In this document: positions 44,230-54,045 of the stretch, piece after piece
Position numbering within the stretch: the first letter of the stretch is position 1
Layout: each line of letters starts with the position of its first letter
Assembly (NCBI RefSeq): GCF_001278805.1
Contig: NZ_CP012602.1
Span: 5,001 to 67,500, forward strand
Direction of reading: 5' to 3'
From: Bacillus sp. FJAT-18017
Lineage (GTDB): Bacteria > Bacillota > Bacilli > Bacillales > Cytobacillaceae
DNA length: 62,500 nt
The notes under the pieces: model-generated
The model's database searches: none
The model's input: the letters and a program-made list of their open reading frames with translations, nothing else
Told to the model about the DNA's origin: nothing
Made by a program: the position numbers and the translations under genes

Positions 44230-44421
44230 TTATTCAAGAATTAAGCGGATAACCTTTGAAATTCCCAAATCGACAATCGCAAAGAATACAGCAAAAACAG
44301 CGACAGTGGTAATAACTGTAATAGTATAGCGGGTAAGCTCCTTGCGCCTCGGCCAGCTTACTTTCCTCATTTCACGGGCGACTTCACGAAAAAAATTAGG
44401 AATTCCACGGAAAAAATTCAT
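44230..44421 (-). CDS. secE: Preprotein translocase subunit SecE
   Basis: A 63-residue single-span SecE (F-R-E-V-A-R-E-M-R-K-V-S-W-P-R-R-K-E-L, then one membrane helix). It clamps SecY. The start M-N-F-F-R-G-I at 44421 follows TGGGGGTTACAAAC; the 68-codon version starting at 44436 would overlap that site. Confidence 0.95.
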   Translation of the reverse strand: MNFFRGIPNFFREVAREMRKVSWPRRKELTRYTITVITTVAVFAVFFAIVDLGISKVIRLILE

Positions 44422-44465
44422 GTTTGTAACCCCCATCTATCCTTATGAACAATCCCTCATCGCTC

Positions 44466-44615
44466 CTATCTGGTTTCTTTGTGAACCGTCGAAGCGTTAC
44501 AGGTTTTGCAAAACTTTTTTAACTCAAGCCGTTCATCCTTAACCCGGCTGCTTGCTGTAACGGTGTAATTCCGTGAACCACAAGCGGCACAGGCAAGAAC
44601 TGCTTTTTTCGCCAT
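44466..44615 (-). CDS. rpmG: 50S ribosomal protein L33, zinc-binding type
   Basis: A 49-residue L33 ([16 protein letters not shown]) with Cys9, Cys12, Cys36 and Cys39, i.e. the zinc-containing form (rpmGB position in B. subtilis). Start at 44615 after GCAGGTGTCGAT. Upstream of secE, 44 bp apart. Confidence 0.93.
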   Translation of the reverse strand: MAKKAVLACAACGSRNYTVTASSRVKDERLELKKFCKTCNASTVHKETR

Positions 44616-44648
44616 ATCGACACCTGCTGCCATTTTTTTGTCTATAAA

Positions 44649-44677
44649 ACTGTAACATGAGGACCAATAACTGTCAA
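44649..44677 (-). promoter_or_regulatory. rpmG-secE-nusG promoter
   Basis: Minus strand TTGACA (44672-44677), 17-bp spacer, TACAGT (44649-44654), located after the sigH stop and 34 bases ahead of rpmG. Confidence 0.7.
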
Positions 44678-44721
44678 TACGGCATGGAACTGGTTCCTTA
44701 CAAAATAAAAGCCTTTATGAA

Positions 44722-45372
44722 TCAATGTGAGTATTCACGGAGTTCAAGGTATCGCTCCAGCTTTCTTTTGACACGCTGAAGGGCATTGTCAATTGATTTC
44801 ACATGCCTGTTAAGCCCTTCTGATATTTCCTGGTATGATTGGCCATCGAGATATAATGCCAAAACCTGGCGCTCAAGGTCACTCAAAAGCTCAGCCATTT
44901 TCACTTCAATATGGTCGTATTCTTCCTGATTGATAATTAACTGTTCTGGGTCCGTTACCTTGGCACCACTTAAAACATCCATCAAGGTCCGGTCGCTTTC
45001 ATCATCAAAAATAGGCTTGTCCAACGATACATAAGAATTTAGCGGAATATGTTTTTGCCTTGTCGCTGTTTTAATCGCAGTAATGATTTGCCTTGTAATA
45101 CATAGTTCAGCAAACGCCTTGAAGGATGTCAGCTTATCGTCCTTGAAATCCCGGATTGCCTTATACAGGCCTATCATCCCTTCCTGGACGATATCTTCCT
45201 TGTCTGCCCCAATCAAGAAATAAGAACGTGCCTTTGCCCGGACAAAGTTGCGGTATTTGTGGATTAAGTAATCCAGGGCATCGCTATCTCCACTATGCAC
45301 TAAATAAACAATCTCTTCGTCTTCCATGGCCAGAAAACTGTTGCCTGCCCTCGCTCTTACATCCACACCCAC
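44722..45372 (-). CDS. sigH: RNA polymerase sigma factor SigH
   Basis: A 216-residue sigma-70-family factor controlling early sporulation and competence genes. Region 2 (H-S-G-D-S-D-A-L-D-Y-L-I-H-K-Y; EDIVQEGMIGLYKAIRDF) and region 4 (SDLERQVLALYLDGQSYQEI; helix-turn-helix H-V-K-S-I-D-N-A-L-Q-R) are intact. The start is a GTG at 45372, six bases after GGAGGG; the ATG at 45438 lies in the promoter and is rejected. Confidence 0.96.
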   Translation of the reverse strand: MGVDVRARAGNSFLAMEDEEIVYLVHSGDSDALDYLIHKYRNFVRAKARSYFLIGADKEDIVQEGMIGLYKAIRDFKDDKLTSFKAFAELCITRQIITAIKTATRQKHIPLNSYVSLDKPIFDDESDRTLMDVLSGAKVTDPEQLIINQEEYDHIEVKMAELLSDLERQVLALYLDGQSYQEISEGLNRHVKSIDNALQRVKRKLERYLELREYSH

Positions 45373-45408
45373 TGAGATCCCTCCGCATGCACATGCATAG
45401 ATAGAAAT

Positions 45409-45438
45409 ATTATACAGTACTGGTTTTTTCAGCGTCAA
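45409..45438 (-). promoter_or_regulatory. sigH promoter (sigma-A)
   Basis: Minus strand TTGACG (45433-45438), 18-bp spacer, TATAAT (45409-45414), between rae1 and sigH. In B. subtilis this gene has its own vegetative promoter repressed by AbrB; AT-rich sequence around the -10 is compatible with that. Confidence 0.8.
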
Positions 45439-45441
45439 CGG

Positions 45442-45951
45442 TCATTTTTGGCCTCTGCGCCATTTTTCAAATATTTCTGCCATTTCTTCACTAATTGGGA
45501 TTCGGATCGGGGGTTTCTTTTCCTGAATCCGCTGAACTCTTTTTTCAATCTTCTTTGAAAGAACATTCATCTCAATCATAAGCTCACGCGCTGATTTCCT
45601 TAAGGCACCTTGTCCAAAAATGGCCCACTGCTCAGTAAAATCGGAGGTAGCAACATGAATCTGTGTTTTCCGATTGCCCAGTTGAATGGCCATTTTTTCA
45701 ATTCTTTCGTCGGCAGTTTCATTTTCCTTTGTAAAAATAACCTCAACTTGATGATTCCTATACTTTTTTGCGATTCCCTGCACATATTGGGCATCAAAAA
45801 CAACAATAACCCTATAGCCAGTGTAACCTTGATATTCAGCCATCAATTCCACAAGCCTGTCCCTTGCCGCAGGAAGATCCTTAATTTTCAGGTCCTTTAA
45901 TTCAGGCCAGGCTCCAATGATGTTGTAACCATCAACAAGAAGGATATCCAT
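45442..45951 (-). CDS. rae1: Ribosome-associated endoribonuclease Rae1 (YacP, NYN/PIN-like)
   Basis: A 169-residue NYN-domain nuclease (M-D-I-L-L-V-D-G-Y-N-I-I-G-A-W; V-V-F-D-A-Q-Y-V; E-T-A-D-E-R-I-E) cutting mRNA in the ribosomal A site in B. subtilis. The acidic active-site residues (D6, D54-region, T-A-D-E) are present. Two bases downstream of rlmB. Confidence 0.93.
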   Translation of the reverse strand: MDILLVDGYNIIGAWPELKDLKIKDLPAARDRLVELMAEYQGYTGYRVIVVFDAQYVQGIAKKYRNHQVEVIFTKENETADERIEKMAIQLGNRKTQIHVATSDFTEQWAIFGQGALRKSARELMIEMNVLSKKIEKRVQRIQEKKPPIRIPISEEMAEIFEKWRRGQK

Positions 45952-45953
45952 TT

Positions 45954-46697
45954 CTAGCCTCCAAGCGGATGGCGACTCCGGTAAACCTCGTACATTAACA
46001 AAGCAGCAGCAACAGAGGCATTCAGTGATGTAACCTTGCCTGCCATCGGCAAATGAACAAGAAAGTCACATTTTTCTCTGATAAGTCTCCCCATCCCTTT
46101 TCCTTCGCTGCCGATGACAAGGCCCAAAGGAAGGGTAAAGTCCTGTTGCCTATAATCCTTGCTCCCCTTTGCATCGGTTCCTGCTATCCAGACGCCTTGT
46201 TCCTTTAATTCCTCAATTGTCCTCGCTAAATTGGTTACCCTAGCTACTGGTACATATTCAATTGCCCCGGTAGAAGCTTTGGCAACTGTAGAGGTAAGGC
46301 CGACCGCGCGGCGTTTTGGAATGATGATGCCATGCGCCCCAACCGCATCCGCGGTGCGCATAATAGATCCAAGGTTATGAGGGTCCTCGACTTCATCAAG
46401 AATAAGGAAGAATGGTTCCTCCCCTTTTTCCCTCGCAGCTTTAAAGAGGTCGTCCACCTCAGCGTATTTATATGCTGCGACATATGCCAGGACTCCTTGG
46501 TGGTTTCCTTCCGTCAATTGGTCAATCTTTTTCTTTGGAACATATTGAACGATGGCATTCGCTTCTTTAGCAAGTTCCGTTATTTGGTGCATTTGGCCGC
46601 GCTGGGAACCTTCTGCTATTAGGATTTTGTTGATATCACGATGCGACCTTAAGGCTTCAAGGACCGGGTTTTTACCAATGATTATATCTTCACTCAT
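45954..46697 (-). CDS. rlmB: 23S rRNA (guanosine-2'-O-)-methyltransferase RlmB, SpoU family
   Basis: A 247-residue SPOUT enzyme. N-terminal L30e-like RNA-binding domain (~1-75) and SpoU motifs [25 protein letters not shown], and [12 protein letters not shown]. Its first 8 bases overlap the end of mrnC. The exact target (E. coli G2251 equivalent) is inferred from homology. Confidence 0.93.
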   Translation of the reverse strand: MSEDIIIGKNPVLEALRSHRDINKILIAEGSQRGQMHQITELAKEANAIVQYVPKKKIDQLTEGNHQGVLAYVAAYKYAEVDDLFKAAREKGEEPFFLILDEVEDPHNLGSIMRTADAVGAHGIIIPKRRAVGLTSTVAKASTGAIEYVPVARVTNLARTIEELKEQGVWIAGTDAKGSKDYRQQDFTLPLGLVIGSEGKGMGRLIREKCDFLVHLPMAGKVTSLNASVAAALLMYEVYRSRHPLGG

Positions 46698-47118
46698 CCT
46701 TTTTCCTCCCTATCATGTCCTCTACATAGTCAAATGCTGCTTTAATTACTTCCTCAAGCCGTTCTATCTTGCCTCCCAGGTATAAAAAGCCCATTAATGC
46801 TTCAAAGGCGGTGCTATGACGGTACGTTACTACATCTGTGTTTTTAGGGACAGAACCCGACTTGGCATTTCTTCCTCTTTTAACGACTGCCAGTTCTTCA
46901 TCTGTTAAAAACTTTTCTTCAAGAAAAAAGTATAAAATTCGAGATTGCGCCTTTGCAGAAACATATTTTGTTGCTTCGACATGGAGCCGATGCGGCCGGA
47001 CAGTACCGGCCTGGAGCAGATGGCGCCGCACATACACCTCAAAAACCGCATCTCCCATATAAGCCAGCGCAAGGCTATTAAGCTGTTTTTCATCTATTGT
47101 TGTTTCATATTCGAGCAT
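46690..47118 (-). CDS. mrnC: Mini-ribonuclease III (MrnC)
   Basis: A 142-residue RNase III domain without the double-stranded RNA-binding domain, processing 23S precursor ends in B. subtilis. Catalytic motifs [16 protein letters not shown] and [10 protein letters not shown] are visible. Between cysS (3 bp gap) and rlmB (overlap). Confidence 0.95.
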   Translation of the reverse strand: MLEYETTIDEKQLNSLALAYMGDAVFEVYVRRHLLQAGTVRPHRLHVEATKYVSAKAQSRILYFFLEEKFLTDEELAVVKRGRNAKSGSVPKNTDVVTYRHSTAFEALMGFLYLGGKIERLEEVIKAAFDYVEDMIGRKKDE

Positions 47119-47121
47119 GTG

Positions 47122-48519
47122 TCAGCCTCTTTTCCATCGGGTACCCTGAGGCGTATCTTCCAGTATGATATTCATTGCTTTCAGTTGGTCTCTGATTTCA
47201 TCGGAGAGCTGGAAATTCCGTTCCTTCCTTGCCTGATTGCGTTTTTCTATCAATAACTCAACTTCTTCATCAAGCAGTTCCTCGGTAGCTATTTTTAGGC
47301 CCAGCACCTCGAAAAGCTGATCGAACTCTGTAATAAATCGGTTAATTACTTCGACTGATGTATTCTTTTCAAGGAGATATTGGTTTGCCTGCTTTGACAG
47401 GTCAAACAAGACGGATACAGCATTTGCAGTATTAAAATCATCGTCCATCTCCCGGATAAATTGTTCCCTCAATCTGTCAACTTCCGCAATCCACTCTGCA
47501 TTGTTAGAGGTCAAGCCGCTACTCGAATCGAGCCTGTGCTGAAGGTTTTGATAGGAAGTCTTGAGTCTCTCAAATGCAGTCTTTGTATTTTCAAGCAATT
47601 CTTCACTATAGTTAATTGGGTTCCGATAATGAACAGATAACATAAAGAACCGAAGAACCTGTGGATCATGCTGCTTGATAATGTCATGGACAAGCACAAA
47701 GTTCCCAAGCGATTTTGACATTTTCTCATTATCAATGTTGATATACCCATTATGCATCCAATAGCGTGCAAATGTTTTTTCATTGAGTGCTTCCGATTGG
47801 GCTATTTCATTTTCATGATGGGGAAATGCCAAGTCCTGTCCGCCGGCATGGATGTCAATCGTATCCCCAAGATACTTTTTTGCCATTGCGGAGCATTCGA
47901 TATGCCAGCCAGGGCGCCCATTTCCCCATGGACTCTCCCAATAAATCTCGCCTTCTTTTGCCGACTTCCAGAGAGCGAAGTCAAGCGCATCCTGTTTTTT
48001 TTCACCACGCTCAATACGCGCTCCTACCTTTAGTTCATCAATTGATTGATGCGATAACTTTCCGTAGCCGTTAAACTTCCTGGTCCTGAAGTAGACATCC
48101 CCTTCAGATTCATAAGCATAATCCTTGTTAACCAATTCTGAGATGAAGTCGATGATGACATCCATATTTTCCATAACACGCGGGTGATGGTCGGCTTTTT
48201 TGCAGCCCAGTGCAGAAACATCTTCAAAATAAGCATTTATGAATCTTTCAGCCACTGTCGGCACATCTTCTCCAAGCTCTTTAGCTGCCCGAATTAACTT
48301 GTCATCGACATCGGTGAAGTTAGAAATATAATTTACATCGTAGCCGCGAAATTCAAGGTATCTCCTGACAGTATCAAAAACAATGGCTGGCCGAGAGTTA
48401 CCAATATGAATATAGTTATATACGGTAGGACCGCAAACATACATTTTTACTTTTCCCTCTTCAAGCGGAACGAAAGTTTCTTTTTTCCGCGTGAGTGTAT
48501 TGTATAACTGAATAGCCAT
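47122..48519 (-). CDS. cysS: Cysteinyl-tRNA synthetase
   Basis: A 465-residue class I synthetase. [13 protein letters not shown] (HIGH motif, zinc Cys28), W-H-I-E-C-S-A-M (zinc Cys), H-H-E-N-E-I and KMSKSLGNF. One base after cysE; the pair is controlled by the T-box upstream. Confidence 0.98.
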   Translation of the reverse strand: MAIQLYNTLTRKKETFVPLEEGKVKMYVCGPTVYNYIHIGNSRPAIVFDTVRRYLEFRGYDVNYISNFTDVDDKLIRAAKELGEDVPTVAERFINAYFEDVSALGCKKADHHPRVMENMDVIIDFISELVNKDYAYESEGDVYFRTRKFNGYGKLSHQSIDELKVGARIERGEKKQDALDFALWKSAKEGEIYWESPWGNGRPGWHIECSAMAKKYLGDTIDIHAGGQDLAFPHHENEIAQSEALNEKTFARYWMHNGYINIDNEKMSKSLGNFVLVHDIIKQHDPQVLRFFMLSVHYRNPINYSEELLENTKTAFERLKTSYQNLQHRLDSSSGLTSNNAEWIAEVDRLREQFIREMDDDFNTANAVSVLFDLSKQANQYLLEKNTSVEVINRFITEFDQLFEVLGLKIATEELLDEEVELLIEKRNQARKERNFQLSDEIRDQLKAMNIILEDTPQGTRWKRG

Positions 48520-48520
48520 A

Positions 48521-49168
48521 TTATCTGGCTCCTTTCACTTTAATCTCTTCCAGTTCTTGCTTCAGGCGGGCAAGTTCATTTTCCAATGCTCTAAAACGGT
48601 CAGCTGTTGGGTCTGGCAAATCAGTATGATCAAGCTCCCTGCCAATCTTTACACCGTTTTGGATCACAATCTTTCCGGGAATTCCAACAACAGTGGAATG
48701 GGCAGGAACATCCTTCAAAACAACTGACCCGGCTCCGATTTTCGCATGCTCGCCCACGGTTATTGATCCTAGCACCTTTGCCCCGGCAGCAATCAATGCT
48801 CCATCTTTTACTGTCGGATGCCGCTTTCCTTTTTCCTTACCGGTTCCGCCCAGCGTAACTCCCTGGTATACTGTAACATTATTCCCAATTTCGCAGGTTT
48901 CACCAATAACAACACCCATACCATGGTCTATAAATAAGCGCCGGCCAATTTTGGCTCCTGGATGTATCTCTATCCCTGTAAAAAAACGGCTCACTTGTGA
49001 AATCAATCTGGCCAAAAAGAAAAATTTCCTCTTGAACAAGGCGTGTGCGATTCGATGAGACCAAATCGCATGCAAGCCTGAATATGTCAGCACGACCTCA
49101 AACTTGGTCCTTGCAGCTGGATCCTGATCGAAAACAACTTTTATATCCTCTTTTAATAATTCAAACAA
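48521..49168 (-). CDS. cysE: Serine O-acetyltransferase
   Basis: A 215-residue CysE, shorter than the E. coli enzyme as usual in Bacilli. The left-handed beta-helix (hexapeptide repeats: [23 protein letters not shown]) contains catalytic Asp-His. C-terminal ~30 residues form a coiled coil ([15 protein letters not shown]). Makes O-acetylserine for cysteine. The start is a TTG after GGGAGGGAGAACAA. Confidence 0.96.
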   Translation of the reverse strand: MFELLKEDIKVVFDQDPAARTKFEVVLTYSGLHAIWSHRIAHALFKRKFFFLARLISQVSRFFTGIEIHPGAKIGRRLFIDHGMGVVIGETCEIGNNVTVYQGVTLGGTGKEKGKRHPTVKDGALIAAGAKVLGSITVGEHAKIGAGSVVLKDVPAHSTVVGIPGKIVIQNGVKIGRELDHTDLPDPTADRFRALENELARLKQELEEIKVKGAR

Positions 49169-49280
49169 TTGTTCTCCCTCCCAACGATTCCATCATCCCG
49201 TATACTTAGTTTTTTGGGAATGGACAGCGGCAACTAGGGTATATCTTGATTACGGCTATCACAAAAGGCTTTTATTATAT

Positions 49281-49550
49281 AAAAAAACGCCTCTGCCTTA
49301 TAGACAGAGACGCTTAATACACGCGGTTCCACTCTGTTTGGGCATTCCATACATACGCGGAATTTGCCCCAACTTAAACCTTATAACGGAAAGGGTGCCG
49401 CCCGCTTCCTACTGGGCTTTTTGCCGGTTCGGAACAGGACTCAGGGGTGCATTTCAAAAATCGAGAGGCTTAAACCATTTTCAGCCGGTGATGGTTCTCT
49501 CTTTAAAGCATCGTTTCCCTACTTTTCCCCGTCTTAGATTTCATGGTATT
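49281..49550 (-). ncRNA. T-box leader, cysteine specifier, controlling cysE-cysS
   Basis: Minus strand carries the T-box motif CAGAGTGGAACCGCG (49322-49336) and then a terminator GCGTCTCTGTC-TATAA-GGCAGAGGCGT plus seven T's (49281-49313). In the specifier loop GAAATGCACC, the codon TGC (49449-49451) is cysteine. Uncharged tRNA-Cys would favour the antiterminator and transcription of serine acetyltransferase and cysteinyl-tRNA synthetase. Stem I boundary is approximate. Confidence 0.9.
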
Positions 49551-49602
49551 TTATTTAAGAAAATTTAAATTTCGCGACTAAGAATAGTCTTTGTACCAAG
49601 AT

Positions 49603-49816
49603 TGTCTACGTCTAGCTCCACAAGGAAAGCTTCGGCAGCAAATCATCGCACGAAGAAAAAGCGATAGCTTTTTCGAGGAGTGCCTATCGCCTAGCATACT
49701 TCAGGCCTCCTCCTTGCGATAAGTCATGCACGAACACGCTCGCGCTCTTCGTGATTCCTTTATCTCAGTCGAAGCCCCTCCAGTTTGTACAGCGATGACC
49801 AGGCACTTGCGCTTTT
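49603..49816. repeat. Intergenic repeat element, copy B
   Basis: Between gltX and the T-box. It shares ordered blocks with copy A at 40468-40608: CGTCTAGCTCCA, CTTCGGCAGCA, CACGAA, hairpin GAAAAAGC-GATA-GCTTTTTC, TTTCGAGGAG, and a final GCACTTGCGCTTTTG. Unlike A it has ~110 extra bases including a second hairpin CACGAA ... TTCGTG (49728-49752). Confidence 0.7.
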
Positions 49817-49854
49817 GTTGATTACTCCTACTATATACCATTTTCCTTCAATTG

Positions 49855-51312
49855 TTAACTAATAATTGAAAGCAATCTCATTTGAATTTTTTCCTTACCA
49901 AGCAGTTCAAGTGTCTTTGGAAGGTCAGGTCCATGTGTTTGTCCGGTTGTAGCTATTCGGATTGGCATAAACAACTTCTTCCCTTTGTGGCCAGTCGATT
50001 TCTGGACAGCCTTCATTGCAGCCTGAATACCTTCAGCCTTAAACTCTTCCAGCTTATCAAGTTCAACATTGAACGCCCTTAGAACCTCAGGAACCTGTTC
50101 TTCCGATAGGATTGCCTTTGCTTCCTCATCAGGATTAATATCATCACGGAAAAATATATCGGTTAGCTCGACAATTTCGGCTCCATAACTCATTTTTTCC
50201 TGCATGAGGCCAATCAGACTGACTACCCATTCCATTTCCTTGCCAACAAGGTTTTCACTTACAAACCCTGCTTTAATAAGATGCGGGAGCGAAACATCGA
50301 CGACCCTATCAAGGTCTGCTTTTTTAATATACTGGTTGTTCATCCAGGCAAGCTTTTGCTTATCAAAGAGGGCCGGAGATTTAGAAAGTCTTGCAGGATC
50401 GAACTTTTCAATAAATTCTTCTTTTGAGAATAGTTCTTCTTCCCCAGCAGGAGACCAGCCAAGCAGGCCAATAAAGTTGAAAAGTGCTTCCGGTAAATAG
50501 CCGAGCTCTTCATACTGTTCAATGAATTGGATGATTGATTCATCCCGCTTGCTCAGCTTCTTCCTGCTTTCATTCACAATTAGAGTCATATGGCCAAATA
50601 CTGGCGGTTCCCAGCCAAGTGCTTCATACACCATCAACTGTTTCGGAGTGTTGGAGATATGATCGTCACCGCGCAGGACATGGGTTACTTCCATCAGATG
50701 GTCATCAATGGCAACTGCAAAGTTATAGGTTGGTGTCCCGTCCTTCTTAATCATGACCCAGTCACCCATGCCTTCTGATTCAAACGATACTTCGCCTTTA
50801 ACCATATCATTGAAGGTATATGTTTTCCCTTCCGGTACAATAAGGCGGATACTTGGCTGCCTTCCTTCACTTTCCAGGCGTTTCCTATCTTCATTAGTAA
50901 GATGGCGGCATTTTCCGGAATAACGAGGTGTTTCCCCGCGCGCCGACTGTTCCTCGCGCTCCGCCTCAAGCTCTTCCTCTGTACAGTAACATTTATAGGC
51001 ATGGCCATCACTCAAAAGCTTTGTATAGTATTCTTCATAAATATGATTGCGTTCTGATTGCCTGTACGGGCCGAAACCTCCATCTTTATCGACACTTTCA
51101 TCCCAATCTATCCCCAGCCAATTCAAATATTTCAACTGGCTTTGTTCGCCGCCCTCGATATTTCTTTTCTTATCGGTATCCTCAATCCTGATGATGAATG
51201 CCCCACCCTGGCTGCGTGCAAACAAGTAATTGAACAGCGCTGTGCGGGCGTTTCCGATATGTAAATGTCCTGTCGGGCTTGGAGCATACCGAACTCGAAC
51301 TTTATTTGACAT
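49855..51312 (-). CDS. gltX: Glutamyl-tRNA synthetase
   Basis: A 485-residue class I synthetase: [20 protein letters not shown] (HIGH), KLSKRD (KMSKS), zinc-like C-Y-C-T-E-E ... C-R-H region (~105-140). In Bacilli it also charges tRNA-Gln, corrected by GatCAB. Start after TTTAGGAGGTTCATT. Confidence 0.97.
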   Translation of the reverse strand: MSNKVRVRYAPSPTGHLHIGNARTALFNYLFARSQGGAFIIRIEDTDKKRNIEGGEQSQLKYLNWLGIDWDESVDKDGGFGPYRQSERNHIYEEYYTKLLSDGHAYKCYCTEEELEAEREEQSARGETPRYSGKCRHLTNEDRKRLESEGRQPSIRLIVPEGKTYTFNDMVKGEVSFESEGMGDWVMIKKDGTPTYNFAVAIDDHLMEVTHVLRGDDHISNTPKQLMVYEALGWEPPVFGHMTLIVNESRKKLSKRDESIIQFIEQYEELGYLPEALFNFIGLLGWSPAGEEELFSKEEFIEKFDPARLSKSPALFDKQKLAWMNNQYIKKADLDRVVDVSLPHLIKAGFVSENLVGKEMEWVVSLIGLMQEKMSYGAEIVELTDIFFRDDINPDEEAKAILSEEQVPEVLRAFNVELDKLEEFKAEGIQAAMKAVQKSTGHKGKKLFMPIRIATTGQTHGPDLPKTLELLGKEKIQMRLLSIIS

Positions 51313-51422
51313 AATGAACCTCCTAAAGTGCTCAAGTTTAATCTGTGCTATTCATTTTACCATTGTTTGCTGTAATGCGAAAAGTGGGCAGTCTATGTCC
51401 AGATCCGTTTTTCCAGCAACTT

Positions 51423-51899
51423 CTACGATTTTGTTAAAAGAACCACAGCCTGTGCAGCAATTCCCTCACCGCGCCCTGTAAAACCAAGCCACTCGGTTGT
51501 AGTTGCCTTAACATTAATTTGACTAGGCTCAGCCTCCAGCAACTCAGCTATTCTCGTTCTTATCGCTTCAATATAGGGAGCCATCTTCGGCTTTTGGGCA
51601 ATAATCGTACAATCTGCGTTTACCAACCTATACCCCTGTTCTTTTACTAGCTTCCATACTTGTTCAAGCAGCTTGGCTGAATCTGCATCCTTGAAAGCTT
51701 CATCAGTATCCGGGAAATGCTTGCCAATATCACCTTCCCCTATTGCTCCAAGGCATGCATCAGCCACAGTATGCAAAAGGACGTCTGCATCCGAATGCCC
51801 AGCTAATCCCTTTTCATAAGGAATTGTAATTCCCCCGATAATGAGAGGGCGCCCCTCTTTTAATTGATGTACATCAAATCCCTGTCCTATTCTAAACAT
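51423..51899 (-). CDS. ispF: 2-C-methyl-D-erythritol 2,4-cyclodiphosphate synthase
   Basis: A 158-residue MEP-pathway enzyme. Metal ligands Asp8, His10 (R-I-G-Q-G-F-D-V-H) and His42 ([10 protein letters not shown]) and the C-terminal [12 protein letters not shown] are present. 59 bp after ispD. Confidence 0.97.
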   Translation of the reverse strand: MFRIGQGFDVHQLKEGRPLIIGGITIPYEKGLAGHSDADVLLHTVADACLGAIGEGDIGKHFPDTDEAFKDADSAKLLEQVWKLVKEQGYRLVNADCTIIAQKPKMAPYIEAIRTRIAELLEAEPSQINVKATTTEWLGFTGRGEGIAAQAVVLLTKS

Positions 51900-51958
51900 A
51901 CGTGTTTATCTCCTTTTTATACGTGATCTGCTTGCTGGTGGTAACCTCTCTACCGCAT

Positions 51959-52642
51959 TCAGCGAGCCCCTTTCTGCCTTATAATGGCTTCAGCAAAGAC
52001 CAGGTCCTCTTTTGTCGTCAATTTAATGTTGTTGTAATCTCCAAATACTACAGAAACGCGATGTCCCAGCCTCTCTACAAGGCTTGCGTCATCTGTCCCT
52101 AGAAATCCTTCTCTCTCCGCTCGCTCATGCGCTTCCCGAAGCAAGGAAATGCGAAAAGCTTGTGGGGTTTGGACTGCCCACAAGCTGGAACGTTCAATCG
52201 TTTCCACAACACGGTCCTCTATTACTTTTTTGACAGTATCCTTGACAGGCACAGCAAGCACAGCTGCCCCGTCCTGTTCCGCTGTCTCGAGAAGCCTGCA
52301 GATTTGCTCCGTTGTTATAAAAGGACGGGCCGCATCATGAACGAGCACAAGGCTGGAATTAACCAAGGCCAGGCCATTAAAAACACTTTGCTGACGTTCA
52401 GCTCCTCCTGCCACAAATATGGCAGGCTTGTTAATCGCATAAGCTTTTAGCAGCCCTTCTATTTCTGTCCGTTCCTGTGGATTAATAGCAAGGACGAATC
52501 CGTCGCATTGGCTGTCTTTTTCAAAAACAAGCAAGGTATGGATGAGGATTGGCATGCCTTCTACTTTCAGAAGAAGCTTATTTACATCAGCCCCCATCCT
52601 TTTGCCCCGGCCCGCTGCCGGAAGAATAACGTAATAACCCAT
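51959..52642 (-). CDS. ispD: 2-C-methyl-D-erythritol 4-phosphate cytidylyltransferase
   Basis: A 227-residue cytidylyltransferase (I-L-P-A-A-G-R-G-K-R-M-G; LVLVHDAARPFI; A-V-P-V-K-D-T-V-K), the step two before IspF. ATG after AGAGGTTTAAA. The 208-bp spacer to yacL has two hairpins: CCTAAGGC-ATTTA-GCCTTTAGG (~52740-52760) and CGGGCAGT ... ACTGCCCG (~52794-52829), neither with a T-run. Confidence 0.96.
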   Translation of the reverse strand: MGYYVILPAAGRGKRMGADVNKLLLKVEGMPILIHTLLVFEKDSQCDGFVLAINPQERTEIEGLLKAYAINKPAIFVAGGAERQQSVFNGLALVNSSLVLVHDAARPFITTEQICRLLETAEQDGAAVLAVPVKDTVKKVIEDRVVETIERSSLWAVQTPQAFRISLLREAHERAEREGFLGTDDASLVERLGHRVSVVFGDYNNIKLTTKEDLVFAEAIIRQKGAR

Positions 52643-52850
52643 TTTAAACCTCTACTTTTTTATCAGATCAAGCGAACTTTCAACCCCGGGTATTTTTCGT
52701 CCCAAGTGATTGTTTGCATCGCATATCCCAATTGATTTACCTAAAGGCTAAATGCCTAAGGAATTCCTTATTTCACTATCAGGCTTTTTTACGGGCAGTT
52801 AATCCTAAAGTAGAGACTTACTGCCCGGTATTGCAGGATAAAGGGTGCTA

Positions 52851-53933
52851 TTAAAGGGCCTTTTCCAAAAGCTTTGGCTTTGCAAAAATCATTCTGCCAG
52901 CCGATGTTTGAAGAACGCTCGTTACCAGTACATCAATTCGTTTTCCGATATATTCCCGACCTTCCTCAACTACAATCATCGTTCCATCATCCAGATATGC
53001 GACGCCCTGATGGTGTTCTTTTCCATCCTTAATGACTTGAACATTTAATTCCTCACCAGGCAGAACGACTGGCTTTACTGCATTGGCAAGGTCGTTAATA
53101 TTCAATACAGAGACATTCTGGAATTCACATACCTTGTTCAAATTAAAATCATTGGTTACAAGGATGCCTCCGGTATCTTTTGCAAGTTTAACAAGCTTGC
53201 TGTCTACTTCCTGGATTTCCTCGTAATCCTTTTCATTAATTTCCACGTTTACGGCAATTTCCTTTTGTATCCGGTTTAGGATATCAAGCCCACGCCGTCC
53301 CCGATTTCGTTTTAGGACATCAGAAGAATCAGCAATATGCTGAAGCTCCTGAAGGACAAACCTTGGAATGACAATCGTGCCCTCAAGGAAACCAGTTTGG
53401 CAGATATCAGCAACTCGTCCATCAATAATTACACTTGTATCCAATATTTTAAGAGAATGTTTGAATGGTTTGTCCAGTTCCTCTTCTGTTGTCTTTTTCT
53501 TTTTGCTGCCAAAGAGATTCATCAGTTCATCCCGTTTTTTAAATCCCACCTGAAAGCCCAGATACCCAAACAAGAGAGTCAATAGGATAGGGGCAACGGT
53601 ATTAATTACCGGAACTTCAATGGCATTAAGCGCAAAGCCGACTAAAAAAGCGACAATCAGCCCAAAAGTTAGTCCAAGACTCCCAAATAAAACATCGGTT
53701 ATCGGCACTTTCACAAGACTGTCTTCCAGCCATTTCACAAAGTCAACCACATATTCAACAGCCCAAAAAGTAAGAAGATAAAAAATAAGTGCACCGATAA
53801 TGGCTGCCATATAAGAATTATTCAACCATGGAAATTTGTCAGCGCCTACTAGATTCAATAAGAGCGGAATTGTAAAGATCCCAAGGGTTCCCCCGATAAT
53901 CAGGAAACTTGCTTGAACGATACGTTTTAACAT
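52851..53933 (-). CDS. yacL: PIN/TRAM domain integral membrane protein YacL
   Basis: A 360-residue protein: four hydrophobic helices in residues 1-135, then a PIN-like nuclease domain ([30 protein letters not shown]) and a TRAM RNA-binding domain (~295-350). In B. subtilis the gene is disA's neighbour; here radA is the direct upstream neighbour. RNA target unknown. Confidence 0.9.
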   Translation of the reverse strand: MLKRIVQASFLIIGGTLGIFTIPLLLNLVGADKFPWLNNSYMAAIIGALIFYLLTFWAVEYVVDFVKWLEDSLVKVPITDVLFGSLGLTFGLIVAFLVGFALNAIEVPVINTVAPILLTLLFGYLGFQVGFKKRDELMNLFGSKKKKTTEEELDKPFKHSLKILDTSVIIDGRVADICQTGFLEGTIVIPRFVLQELQHIADSSDVLKRNRGRRGLDILNRIQKEIAVNVEINEKDYEEIQEVDSKLVKLAKDTGGILVTNDFNLNKVCEFQNVSVLNINDLANAVKPVVLPGEELNVQVIKDGKEHHQGVAYLDDGTMIVVEEGREYIGKRIDVLVTSVLQTSAGRMIFAKPKLLEKAL

Positions 53934-54045
53934 TCCCTCACCTCCTTTTACTCATTATAAACAAAAACACTGAATTGAAACCTTAAATATGCCACGTTTT
54001 TTCAAACAAAACATCTCTCCCAAAAATATCGGTCCCCTGGGAAGG

